Below are positions 1 to 6,807 of a stretch of DNA of 8,523 nt, one piece after another (position 1 is the stretch's first letter; each line of letters begins with the position of its first letter). The DNA lies in assembly GCA_947311795.1 (NCBI GenBank), contig CAMZLX010000180.1, forward strand, positions 1 through 8,523. Direction: 5' to 3'. Below the pieces are notes generated by a model, which saw only the letters and a list, made by a program, of their open reading frames with translations, made no database searches and had not been told where the DNA came from. Origin of the DNA: an uncultured Zetaproteobacteria bacterium. GTDB taxonomy: Bacteria > Pseudomonadota > Zetaproteobacteria > Mariprofundales > Mariprofundaceae. Position numbers and translations under genes: made by a program.

Positions 1-303
1 AACGATACCACCATGGGTTGGTTTGAAAGCAGCGAAAAACATGTGCAAAATCATGCCTTGAACGTACTTGATGCCAAAGCTGAAGATATGCCGTGGGTTT
101 TAATTGAAGCAGCCCTTGCATCACCTGCAAAGTTGGCTGTGATTCCCATGCAAGATATTTTGGAACTCGGCACAGAAGCCAAGTTTAATACTCCAGGAAC
201 TTTGGATGGAAATTGGTCGTGGCGGTTGGATACTATACCTGCACCTGACCACACATGTTGGCAGAAAAGTCATCAACTCAACCAGGCTCATCATCGCGAG
301 TAG
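1..303 (+). CDS. malQ: 4-alpha-glucanotransferase (amylomaltase), C-terminal fragment
   Basis: This is the last 100 codons of a GH77 amylomaltase whose 5' part lies before the window. The reading frame is open from base 1 and ends at TAG 301-303. Recognisable family blocks are NDTTMGWF at the left edge, then ALASPAKLAVIPMQDILELG, then the EAKFNTPGTLDGNWSWRL block close to the C-terminus. The enzyme is cytoplasmic and transfers alpha-1,4-glucan segments between maltodextrins, releasing glucose. That fits the glgA, glk and glgP genes nearby. The catalytic acids of GH77 lie upstream of the visible part, so activity cannot be judged. After the conserved NWSWRL the tail is polar and ends in HHRE; I see no frameshift. 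The stop lies only 5 bases from the convergent stop of the next gene, and no T-tailed hairpin follows it. Confidence 0.86.
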   Translation, partial: NDTTMGWFESSEKHVQNHALNVLDAKAEDMPWVLIEAALASPAKLAVIPMQDILELGTEAKFNTPGTLDGNWSWRLDTIPAPDHTCWQKSHQLNQAHHRE

Positions 304-308
304 AAAAC

Positions 309-1385
309 TTAACAACCTCCCCAGCTTTTTGAGAATATATCTTCCATTTTCCCATCAATTAGCTCGTATATTTTATTACCACCAAAATAACATGATTGTT
401 CATCAAGAACAAACTGGTGCCCCTGAAATTCAAACACAACTTTGGGGAAAGACCGATAGCTACCTTTGGCACATGTGCAATTAAGAGATTCTCCACAGCC
501 TTGAATATCATAAATATTGTTGTTCTCGCCTAAAAACCAACTATCGAGACGAACAATGCTAAGAGCTACGTTTATACTAGGGAAATACATTGATGCCGTT
601 GCATGATAGAGATATATATCATCGCTAAGCCTTGCCTGTTCAATCTGGACATGATCCAAAGATGAAGGGACTCTTACTTTTCTTTCCCGAAGTTCTTGGC
701 AAGCAGAAGCCAGGCTCTTTTCATACTTTGCTGGCCAAACATAATTATTACCTAATTTAGCATATTCAATATGCTTTTGATTATGAAGTTTTGTACATTG
801 TTCAGGTGATTTATATATGCTTAGGTTTTTGTTTTCTATGTTTACTGCTTGGGTTAAAAGTTTAGTACGAATGTTTTTTTCTGCCTGACTATCCATATCC
901 AGTTTATGGAAAGGCGATGAGTACATGGGCTTAGATGTTACATATGCTGATGTTAACCTAGAGGAGGCGTCCTTTCCTTTAGATAGCCCGTGGCTTGATA
1001 ACCCCCAGCTAACATCACAGTTCATATCATACTGCATTAATTTATTAACTAAGTACTCCTTTCCTGAAAGGATATCATACCAACGCAGAGGAATCTTTTG
1101 ACCCTCAATCCAATCAGCAGGCAAATTTTCTAAACTTGCTGTTTTTTCCACCGCAAGCATTTCTGTATTTCTATCCATCTCAGGTAGAGGTAAATGATGC
1201 TCATGATAGTAAGAATCATTTGCCCAAACTCGTGGCGGATTCCAAATTTCTCGCCAATCACCACCCTGATAATGCGCAAAGGGGATTATAACTCCGTTTG
1301 GCAAACGCAAACCTAACCACAAGTTTTCTGCAAATACACTTGAGGCGTAACATAAGGAAAAGAACAATATTATAATTAACTTCAT
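309..1385 (-). CDS. exported cysteine-rich protein of unknown function
   Basis: I do not recognise this 358-residue protein. It begins with a clear Sec signal peptide: K2, a hydrophobic core over residues 3-18, and a likely cut after VFA (residues 17-19). The residue before C12 is Leu, so this is not a convincing lipobox. The mature part has eight cysteines (123, 197, 229, 297, 303, 305, 332, 358). Three of them cluster in a GCGESLNCTC segment and one is the final residue, suggesting disulfides in the periplasm or outside the cell. It is rich in Trp and Tyr and has no further membrane segment. The ATG start has AGAGG 5 bases upstream (1391-1395). It lies 45 bp downstream of pgi on the same strand with no terminator between, so read-through from pgi is likely; a TATAAC at 1419-1424 on the minus strand could be its own -10 box. 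The gene is noticeably A+T rich (17 G/C of 60 in 721-780). Confidence 0.82.
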   Translation of the reverse strand: MKLIIILFFSLCYASSVFAENLWLGLRLPNGVIIPFAHYQGGDWREIWNPPRVWANDSYYHEHHLPLPEMDRNTEMLAVEKTASLENLPADWIEGQKIPLRWYDILSGKEYLVNKLMQYDMNCDVSWGLSSHGLSKGKDASSRLTSAYVTSKPMYSSPFHKLDMDSQAEKNIRTKLLTQAVNIENKNLSIYKSPEQCTKLHNQKHIEYAKLGNNYVWPAKYEKSLASACQELRERKVRVPSSLDHVQIEQARLSDDIYLYHATASMYFPSINVALSIVRLDSWFLGENNNIYDIQGCGESLNCTCAKGSYRSFPKVVFEFQGHQFVLDEQSCYFGGNKIYELIDGKMEDIFSKSWGGC

Positions 1386-1430
1386 AAATACCTCTTCAAC
1401 TATCAGTTTGCCTTCTTAGTTATATTGCAG

Positions 1431-3074
1431 TCACTCTTTCCGGTTATCTTTATAGTAGTTCAACAAACCATTGGTGGATGAATCATGGCTGGTGACTTCA
1501 TCATAATCATCCAATTCAGCGAGAATTTTCTTCGCCAACACTTTGCCCAGCTCAACACCCCACTGGTCGTAGGCATTTAAGCCCCAGATTTCAGCTTGGA
1601 CAAACACTTTTTGTTCATACATGGCAATCAAGCTGCCCAATGTTTTGGGGGTAAGCATTTGGAATAAAATGGAGTTGGTTGGGCGATTACCTTCAAACAC
1701 CATATGCGGCAAAAGCTTTTCAATTTCTTCTTCTGATTTGCCTGCCAAATCTTGGCGCACTTCTTCTTCAGTTTTACCCAACATCAATGCTTCAGCTTGA
1801 GCAAAGAAGTGGGTGAGCAAAATGGGGTGATGTCTGCCGACAGGGTTTTTGGTTTCAATGGGTGCAATAAAATCGCATGGTACAAGTTTGGTGCCTTGAT
1901 GAATCAACTGGTAAAATGCATGTTGCCCATTCGTGCCTGGCTCCCCCCAAATGATAGGACCCGTAGAATAATCAACCTTCTCACCATCCACGGTGACTTG
2001 TTTACCATTACTTTCCATATCCAACTGTTGTACATAAGCAGAAAAGCGATGCATGTATTGGTCATAAGGCAATAAGGCATGTGAGTCAGCATCAAAAAAG
2101 TTGTTATACCACACGCCAAGCATGGCGAGAATCACCGGAATGTTTTCTTCTAAGGAGGCGGTTCTGAAATGTTCATCCATTTCATGTGCGCCTTCCAGCA
2201 ATGCCTCAAAATTATCCATGCCTATATACAAAGCCGTGGATAAACCCACCGCACTCCATAAGGAATAGCGACCACCCACCCAATCCCAAAATTCAAAGAT
2301 GTTTTCAGGGTCAATGCCGAAGTTGGTTGCTGCTTTGGTGTTGGCAGACACGGCAATAAAGTGCTTGGACACCGCTTGTAATGTGCCGCCACGGGTGAGG
2401 AACCAGTCCCTAGCAGTTCTAGCATTGGTCATGGTTTCTTGGGTGGTGAATGTTTTGGATGCGATGACAAACAGGGTGGTTTCTCGATGTAAATGACGCA
2501 ATACTTCAACCGCATGTGTGCCATCGACATTGGAAATAAAGTGAACATGAAGACCACCAGCGCGACCATAAGGTTTGAGGGCTTCAGTCATCATCACAGG
2601 GCCTAAATCTGAACCGCCAATGCCAATGTTTACAATATCAGTAATCGGTTTGCCTGTGCTACCCAACCATTCTCCAGAGCGCACAGTGTCCACAAGCTTA
2701 CGCATACGCCCAAGTACACGATTAATATCAGGCATCACATCTTCACCATCCACAACCATGGGGCGATTGGAGCGATTACGCAGAGCAGTGTGCAAAACCA
2801 AACGGTTTTCAGTGTGGTTGACCTTCTTCGCATCAAATAAACGTTCAATACAAGCTGGTAAATCACGCTCACGCGCCAAATCCATAAGCTTGGTTATGGT
2901 TTCTTTGGTCATCAAGTTTTTGGAGTAATCGACAAGGATGTCATTAAGTTTGATAGAATATTTATCAAAGCGGTCGGGGTCTTGAGCAAATAAATCACGC
3001 ATATGTACTTTTTTCATTTCTGCAGCATGTGCTTCCAATGCTTTCCAACTTGCCATGTCTGTTAATTTTGACAT
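1431..3074 (-). CDS. pgi: glucose-6-phosphate isomerase
   Basis: Cytoplasmic enzyme that interconverts glucose-6-phosphate and fructose-6-phosphate, joining glycogen turnover to glycolysis and gluconeogenesis. The 547 residues match the E. coli-type length (about 549). Sugar-phosphate binding blocks are visible as GIGGSDLGP (151-159) and SKTFTTQET (206-214). The first family signature is DWVGGRYSLWSAVG (264-277) and the second is GLNAYDQWGVELGK (498-511). By alignment with the known enzyme the catalytic residues are E354 (in MESNGK), H385 (in NGQHAF) and K511; all are present. The ATG is supported by GGAGG 7 bases upstream on the minus strand (3082-3086). It is transcribed divergently from glgA across a 156-bp gap and is followed on the same strand by the exported protein gene. 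The coding sequence is intact and nothing in it is unusual. Confidence 0.98.
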   Translation of the reverse strand: MSKLTDMASWKALEAHAAEMKKVHMRDLFAQDPDRFDKYSIKLNDILVDYSKNLMTKETITKLMDLARERDLPACIERLFDAKKVNHTENRLVLHTALRNRSNRPMVVDGEDVMPDINRVLGRMRKLVDTVRSGEWLGSTGKPITDIVNIGIGGSDLGPVMMTEALKPYGRAGGLHVHFISNVDGTHAVEVLRHLHRETTLFVIASKTFTTQETMTNARTARDWFLTRGGTLQAVSKHFIAVSANTKAATNFGIDPENIFEFWDWVGGRYSLWSAVGLSTALYIGMDNFEALLEGAHEMDEHFRTASLEENIPVILAMLGVWYNNFFDADSHALLPYDQYMHRFSAYVQQLDMESNGKQVTVDGEKVDYSTGPIIWGEPGTNGQHAFYQLIHQGTKLVPCDFIAPIETKNPVGRHHPILLTHFFAQAEALMLGKTEEEVRQDLAGKSEEEIEKLLPHMVFEGNRPTNSILFQMLTPKTLGSLIAMYEQKVFVQAEIWGLNAYDQWGVELGKVLAKKILAELDDYDEVTSHDSSTNGLLNYYKDNRKE

Positions 3075-3142
3075 TTAGTCGCCTCCAAGAAACCTTTGTA
3101 ACATGGATAACGTAGCTTAAAACTCAGAGAAAGGCTAATGTT

Positions 3143-3148
3143 TTTATA
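3143..3148 (-). promoter_or_regulatory. possible -10 box for pgi
   Basis: Read on the minus strand this is TATAAA, five of six bases of the sigma-70 -10 consensus, about 70 bases before the pgi start. I find no convincing -35 box at 16-18 bp spacing (the 17-bp position reads TCGGTT) and no extended -10 TG. The call rests on position and on this one hexamer. Confidence 0.27.
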
Positions 3149-3159
3149 GTCTTGCCTTT

Positions 3160-3189
3160 TTGAATAACCGATAGAAGATACATTTTAAT
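3160..3189 (+). promoter_or_regulatory. candidate sigma-70 promoter for the glgA-glk operon
   Basis: TTGAAT at 3160-3165 matches the -35 consensus at four of six bases, and TTTAAT at 3184-3189 matches the -10 consensus at five of six; the spacer is 18 bp. Transcription would start near 3196, giving a leader of about 35 bases before the glgA start, which has GGAGG 5 bases upstream of its ATG. The element sits in the 156-bp region between divergent pgi and glgA, so the two promoters are close and could influence each other. I see no clear operator palindrome there. Confidence 0.42.
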
Positions 3190-3230
3190 TTATCTGCTAA
3201 AGTGCGTTTGTTCTACGGCTGGAGGCATAC

Positions 3231-4688
3231 ATGGCACAACTGAATATCGTATTTATCGCATCCGAGGCTACACCACTCGCAAAAACTGGGGGGCTTGCCG
3301 ATGTTGTTGGTTCCCTGCCTTTAGCGCTCCAAGGCTTGGGGCATGAGGTGACAGTGATTTTACCTTTTTACCGCCAAGATTTAACCAAGAATAACATTAA
3401 AACTATGCCTCTTAATACCAGCATTGAAATGTGGGTAGATGGTTTGCAACGCCAGTGTCTACTGCATGAGGCAGTGGTGGATAAACTTAGGTTTATCCTG
3501 GTGGAGCAAGATGACTTGTTTGACCGTGAGGGTTTGTATGGCCCTGCAGGTGGCGCATATGAGGATAACTTGCTGCGCTACACCTTGTTTGACCGTGTTG
3601 CCCTAGAAGCGATGGCTAAAATGGATAAACCAGTGGACATTATTCACTGCCATGATTGGCAAACAGGTATGGTGCCTTTGCTTAAAAAAACACAATACAT
3701 GCACCACCCCAACCTTATCCATGCCAAAGTGGTTTATACGATTCATAACCTTGCCTATCAGGGTGTGTTTCCGTCCGAGTGGATTCATCGCTTGGGTTTG
3801 CCCACCCACCACTTTCATCAAGAAGGCTTTGAGTTTTATGAGCAAATCAACTGCATGAAGGCAGGCATTGCTTCCAGTGACATGATAACAACCGTCAGCC
3901 CAACCTATGCAGAAGAAATACTCACCCCTGAATACGGTTGTGCACTTGAAGGTTTTTTACAGCACCATGCCGGCAAACTTTCGGGTATCGTCAATGGACT
4001 AGACTTGGATGCTTGGAATCCGCTCACAGATACTGCTATCAACAGTAAGTTTGGTGTTGGAAAGATTGCGGGTAAAGCTAAATGTAAAAAGGCATTGCAA
4101 CAGCAAACAGGCTTAAAAGTAGATGCCAAAGTGCCACTTTTAACCTTGATTTCACGCCTTGCGGAACAAAAAGGCATTGATTTGATACTGGCTAACATCC
4201 AAACATGGTTAGACCGTGGTTATCAGCTTGCCATTCTTGGTTCAGGTGATGCCAATGATGAACAAGCCTTAACAGCATTGGCAAAAGCTAATCCAACACA
4301 GATGTATTTCTTCCGTGGTTTTAGCGAAACCCTTGCCCGCCAAATTTATGCGGCAGGTGATATGTTTCTCATGCCATCACGCTTTGAGCCCTGTGGTTTG
4401 GGTCAGCTTATGGCAATGCGTTATGGCAATGTTCCCGTGGTGCGCGCAACAGGTGGCTTGAAAGACACGGTAACCGACTACAATCAAGATACCAAACAAA
4501 GCACAGGCTTTCATTTTGAAGATGCCTCAGCCCAAGCCTTTGATAATGCAGTTGAGCAAGCTGTTGCTGTTTACAAGAAACCGAGCACATGGTCTCGCAT
4601 TCGTACACGTGCGCTCAAACGAGATTCATCATGGCAAGCATCGGCTGAAGCTTATGTGAAGTTATACACAGGTTTAGTTGATGACTGA
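3231..4688 (+). CDS. glgA: glycogen synthase (ADP-glucose dependent, GT5)
   Basis: Cytoplasmic glucosyltransferase that adds glucose from ADP-glucose to the non-reducing end of alpha-1,4-glucan. At 485 residues it is close to the E. coli enzyme (477). Family marks in order: the KTGGL glucan synthase motif at 18-22 within KTGGLADVVGSLP; HDW at 141-143; VNGLDLDAWNP at 254-264; SRLAEQKG at 308-315, carrying the Arg and Lys that contact the nucleotide-sugar phosphates (R309, K314); SRFEPCGL at 383-390 with the catalytic Glu at 386; and RATGGLKDTV at 405-414. The two-domain GT-B fold of the family is therefore complete. The ATG has GGAGG 5 bases upstream. The last eight bases overlap the start of the glucokinase gene, so the two are almost certainly one transcript. 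UDP-glucose use is unlikely given the bacterial GT5 type, although the sequence alone cannot exclude it. Confidence 0.97.
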   Translation: MAQLNIVFIASEATPLAKTGGLADVVGSLPLALQGLGHEVTVILPFYRQDLTKNNIKTMPLNTSIEMWVDGLQRQCLLHEAVVDKLRFILVEQDDLFDREGLYGPAGGAYEDNLLRYTLFDRVALEAMAKMDKPVDIIHCHDWQTGMVPLLKKTQYMHHPNLIHAKVVYTIHNLAYQGVFPSEWIHRLGLPTHHFHQEGFEFYEQINCMKAGIASSDMITTVSPTYAEEILTPEYGCALEGFLQHHAGKLSGIVNGLDLDAWNPLTDTAINSKFGVGKIAGKAKCKKALQQQTGLKVDAKVPLLTLISRLAEQKGIDLILANIQTWLDRGYQLAILGSGDANDEQALTALAKANPTQMYFFRGFSETLARQIYAAGDMFLMPSRFEPCGLGQLMAMRYGNVPVVRATGGLKDTVTDYNQDTKQSTGFHFEDASAQAFDNAVEQAVAVYKKPSTWSRIRTRALKRDSSWQASAEAYVKLYTGLVDD

Positions 4689-5619
4689 AGCCAAAGTGGT
4701 GATTGCTGCGGATATTGGCGGCACCAATATTCGGCTGGCACGCATTTCTGAGGGTTTAATCCTTGAAGAAGTCCACCATCAAGCGGACTTTAGCACCTTA
4801 CAAGATATGTCTAAGCTGGAAGCAGAGCAGCATATTTTATTGACCATTGAACAAGCCATGCAGCAACTTTCTCAAGAAGACATCCAAGGTTTAGGTATTG
4901 GATTCCCTGGTTTTTTTATTAGCAATTCAGGTGTGCTGGCAGCGTCCCCAAATATTCCGCAACTCTCCAATTTCGCACTGGCAACGAAACTATCCGAGCG
5001 ACTTTCCATGCCCGTAACAGCGCAAAATGATGCCTTATGCGCAGCCATCGGCGAACAAACCTTTGGTGCAGGGCAAGGTCATGCCAACCTATTGCACATC
5101 ACGTTAGGCACAGGCATTGGCGGTGGTTTGATACTGAACAACACGCCATATATAGGCGAAAGTGGTATGGCGATGGAGTTTGGTCACCTCAAGGTTGAGC
5201 ATGACAATGAATCAAGGCTATGCGGCTGCGGCAATCGTGGTTGCGTTGAAGCTTATGCCTCTGCCACGGCAATCAGTACCCGATACAATGAACTTGCAGG
5301 CATCAGCACATCGCCCAAAGACATTTATCAACGTGCCGTAAATGGTAATCAACAAGCTGCGGGTATTTTTGAGAACGCAGGTATGTATTTGGGTACTGCT
5401 ATTGCCCTAGCCATCACACTTTTGGACATCCGCACTGTGACCATCAGCGGCGGTTTAATCGGCGCATGGGATATACTTCACCCCAATATCATGACTTCAC
5501 TCAATAAAAACCTCATCCCACCGCTTCAAGGCAAAATTAGCGTTGCCCCATCAACTTTACAAGATAACGCTGGCATTCTGGGTGCAGCATCACTAGTCAT
5601 TGTAAGCCATGCTTCTTAA
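4681..5619 (+). CDS. glk: ROK-family glucokinase
   Basis: Cytoplasmic kinase, most likely ATP:glucose 6-phosphotransferase, which returns free glucose from maltodextrin breakdown to the hexose-phosphate pool. The 312 residues carry the ROK layout: the phosphate-binding DIGGTN at 11-16, GIGFPG at 72-77, the catalytic Asp in AQNDAL (D117), LGTGIGGG at 142-149, and the ROK zinc site made of H169 and the CGCGNRGC cysteines (181, 183, 188), followed by VEAYAS. This is the ROK class rather than the E. coli Glk class. I chose the ATG at 4681; a TTG at 4678 would add one residue. The ATG lies inside the glgA end as ATGACTGA, an 8-base overlap, with only a weak AGG upstream, so translation is probably coupled to glgA. 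A different ROK sugar substrate or a repressor is possible, but there is no N-terminal helix-turn-helix and the context favours glucose. Confidence 0.93.
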   Translation: MTEAKVVIAADIGGTNIRLARISEGLILEEVHHQADFSTLQDMSKLEAEQHILLTIEQAMQQLSQEDIQGLGIGFPGFFISNSGVLAASPNIPQLSNFALATKLSERLSMPVTAQNDALCAAIGEQTFGAGQGHANLLHITLGTGIGGGLILNNTPYIGESGMAMEFGHLKVEHDNESRLCGCGNRGCVEAYASATAISTRYNELAGISTSPKDIYQRAVNGNQQAAGIFENAGMYLGTAIALAITLLDIRTVTISGGLIGAWDILHPNIMTSLNKNLIPPLQGKISVAPSTLQDNAGILGAASLVIVSHAS

Positions 5620-6448
5620 CTCTAATAGTTATGACTCCTTCATCGAATTTATTGAGTCAGAGGATGCAATATTTCATTATACTTCTAAAGAAACACTATT
5701 TGAAAAAATACTTCCTCAAAAAAAGCTTAAGTTTGGTGAATTTACGGGCACGAATGACCCTCAAGAATACAGACCGAAATTCATTGGTGCGGTTGGCTGG
5801 GGATGGGACCGAAGTTCATCGGGAACACGGGATGCTTTAGACTATTTAGAAGATCTGTTACATAAGAAGTCTAAGTTCTTATCATTTTGCACCAATACAA
5901 TCATCGATAATAAGATTAAAAGTTCTGGGCTGTTAAAGTCTCGCATGTGGTCTCAATACGGAGTCAACCATACAGGTGCATGTCTGGTCTTCTCAAAGAA
6001 AAAGCTGATAGAGTCTTTGCTATCTTCAGAAGCATTTCATTATTCAAACATTGATTACCAAGACCCTACGCGGAAAAGCAACCCAATATTAAAGGTAGAT
6101 CAGCATGATTTTCTGAAAAAAACACCTGAAAACATCGCTCTTAATTTCCTGCTTGAAAACAAACACCAGTTCTTTTTCACTAAACAGGAGGACTACCGAG
6201 ATGAAAGTGAGTTTAGGGTGCTTCGATTAGAAATGGACATTGATACTATCGAAAATGAAAGTGCTTACTTGGACATTTCTAAATCAATTGAAGGCATAGT
6301 TTTGGGTGACAACTGTCCAGAAGTGTACTTTCCAACAGTGATGCAGCTTACGAAAGAAACAAGCATTATTCCCAAACGACTTATTTGGCATAAATACAAA
6401 TATGTATTACATGATCTTGAAAATTCTAAGGGGCTAGAAGCCCCTTAG
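5609..6448 (+). CDS. DUF2971-family protein of unknown function
   Basis: A 279-residue protein with the pattern I associate with the DUF2971 family. It shows IFHYTSKETL near the N-terminus (21-30), TNDPQE at 48-53, LSFC at 91-94, the best-conserved block MWSQYGVNHTGACLVF at 113-128, a DESEFRVLRL segment at 198-207, and GIVLG at 229-233. There is no signal peptide or membrane segment, so it should be cytoplasmic. No function is established that I can name. The only in-frame ATG near the start overlaps the glucokinase stop by 11 bases with no good Shine-Dalgarno, which implies coupled translation; the next in-frame Met is residue 113, too late. Base composition is lower in G+C than glk (19 of 60 in 6001-6060 against 36 of 60 in 5221-5280), and the protein has no evident role in glycogen metabolism, so later acquisition is likely. 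Its stop codon is part of a hairpin. Confidence 0.86.
   Translation: MLLNSNSYDSFIEFIESEDAIFHYTSKETLFEKILPQKKLKFGEFTGTNDPQEYRPKFIGAVGWGWDRSSSGTRDALDYLEDLLHKKSKFLSFCTNTIIDNKIKSSGLLKSRMWSQYGVNHTGACLVFSKKKLIESLLSSEAFHYSNIDYQDPTRKSNPILKVDQHDFLKKTPENIALNFLLENKHQFFFTKQEDYRDESEFRVLRLEMDIDTIENESAYLDISKSIEGIVLGDNCPEVYFPTVMQLTKETSIIPKRLIWHKYKYVLHDLENSKGLEAP
6426..6448. terminator. perfect 10-bp hairpin at the end of the DUF2971 gene
   Basis: CTAAGGGGCT (6426-6435) pairs without mismatch with AGCCCCTTAG (6439-6448) around the three-base loop AGA. The right arm ends with the TAG stop of the gene. The stem is strong enough for an intrinsic terminator, but in the plus direction it is followed by ATAAGC rather than a T tract. 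In the minus direction it is followed by AATTTTC, a short T-rich tail. It may be a weak terminator in either direction or a 3'-end stabilising hairpin. Confidence 0.42.
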
Positions 6449-6521
6449 ATAAGCAAATTATGAATTCGATTTTAATGGCTTCAGACATCAAGGTTCGTGG
6501 TGACATACTTGCATTTGCATC

Positions 6522-6563
6522 CACCTCTCATTAAACTTAGCTAAGTCTAGCTAATAAGAGGTG
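6522..6563 (+). promoter_or_regulatory. nested inverted repeat over the antitoxin ribosome binding site; likely operator or leader hairpin
   Basis: The outer arms CACCTCT (6522-6528) and AGAGGTG (6557-6563) are perfect 7-bp complements. Inside them TTAGCTA (6537-6543) and TAGCTAA (6548-6554) are a second perfect 7-bp pair with loop AGTC. The right outer arm contains AGAGG, the antitoxin ribosome binding site, 6 bases before its ATG. TAGCTAA also occurs as a direct repeat starting at 6538 and 6548, exactly 10 bp apart, and 6536-6545 is a perfect palindrome. Antitoxins of this class commonly bind palindromes at their own promoter, so an operator is the simplest reading; an RNA hairpin hiding the binding site is the alternative. 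Two weak promoters can be drawn: TTCAGA 6480-6485 with CATACT 6504-6509, whose transcript would include the whole hairpin, or TTGCAT 6509-6514 with TTAAAC 6531-6536, whose transcript would not. I cannot choose between them. Confidence 0.5.
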
Positions 6564-6567
6564 TCAT

Positions 6568-6807
6568 ATGGCAACCATTCAAATTAATATGCACGAAGCC
6601 AAAACCAAGCTTTCACACTTGGCAGAAAAGGTTTGGGCTGGTGACAAAGTGGTCATTGCAAAATCAGGAAAACCATACCTGGATTTGTTGCCACATCAGC
6701 CGCAGAAAAAACGTGTTGCTGGTCATTACAAAGGAAAAATAAAACTTGCAGACAACTTTGATGAAACACCCTTGGATGTGATTGAAGATTTTGAAGGTTT
6801 ATCGTGA
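6568..6807 (+). CDS. type II antitoxin, Phd/YefM family
   Basis: A 79-residue protein with the Phd/YefM antitoxin pattern. The N-terminal part reads INMHEAKTKLSHLAEKVWAGDKVVIAKSGKPYLDLLP (residues 6-42), matching the family's short strand, two helices and hairpin, with the typical GDKVVIAKSGKP turn. This part dimerises and binds operator DNA in known members. The remainder, from about residue 43, is charged and ends in an acidic segment (DETPLDVIEDFEGLS), as expected for the flexible tail that wraps the toxin. It is expected to neutralise the PIN toxin encoded next and to repress the operon. The ATG has AGAGG 6 bases upstream within the nested inverted repeat. The stop overlaps the toxin start by four bases, typical for such pairs. 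Confidence 0.92.
   Translation: MATIQINMHEAKTKLSHLAEKVWAGDKVVIAKSGKPYLDLLPHQPQKKRVAGHYKGKIKLADNFDETPLDVIEDFEGLS

Noticed and set aside
206..484. Plus-strand open frame running from the malQ end into the exported protein gene
   Set aside because: It overlaps two better-supported genes, and its translation shows no domain pattern.
309..1385. Lipoprotein signal at Cys12 of the exported protein
   Set aside because: The residue before Cys12 is Leu, not Gly, Ala or Ser, while VFA at 17-19 is a good signal peptidase I site.
2575..2928. Plus-strand open frame of 117 codons opposite pgi
   Set aside because: It lies wholly antisense to conserved pgi coding sequence, has no good ribosome binding site and resembles no protein family.
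4678..4680. TTG as the glucokinase start
   Set aside because: It is directly followed by an ATG that gives the usual N-terminus; the TTG adds only one residue and has no better ribosome binding site.
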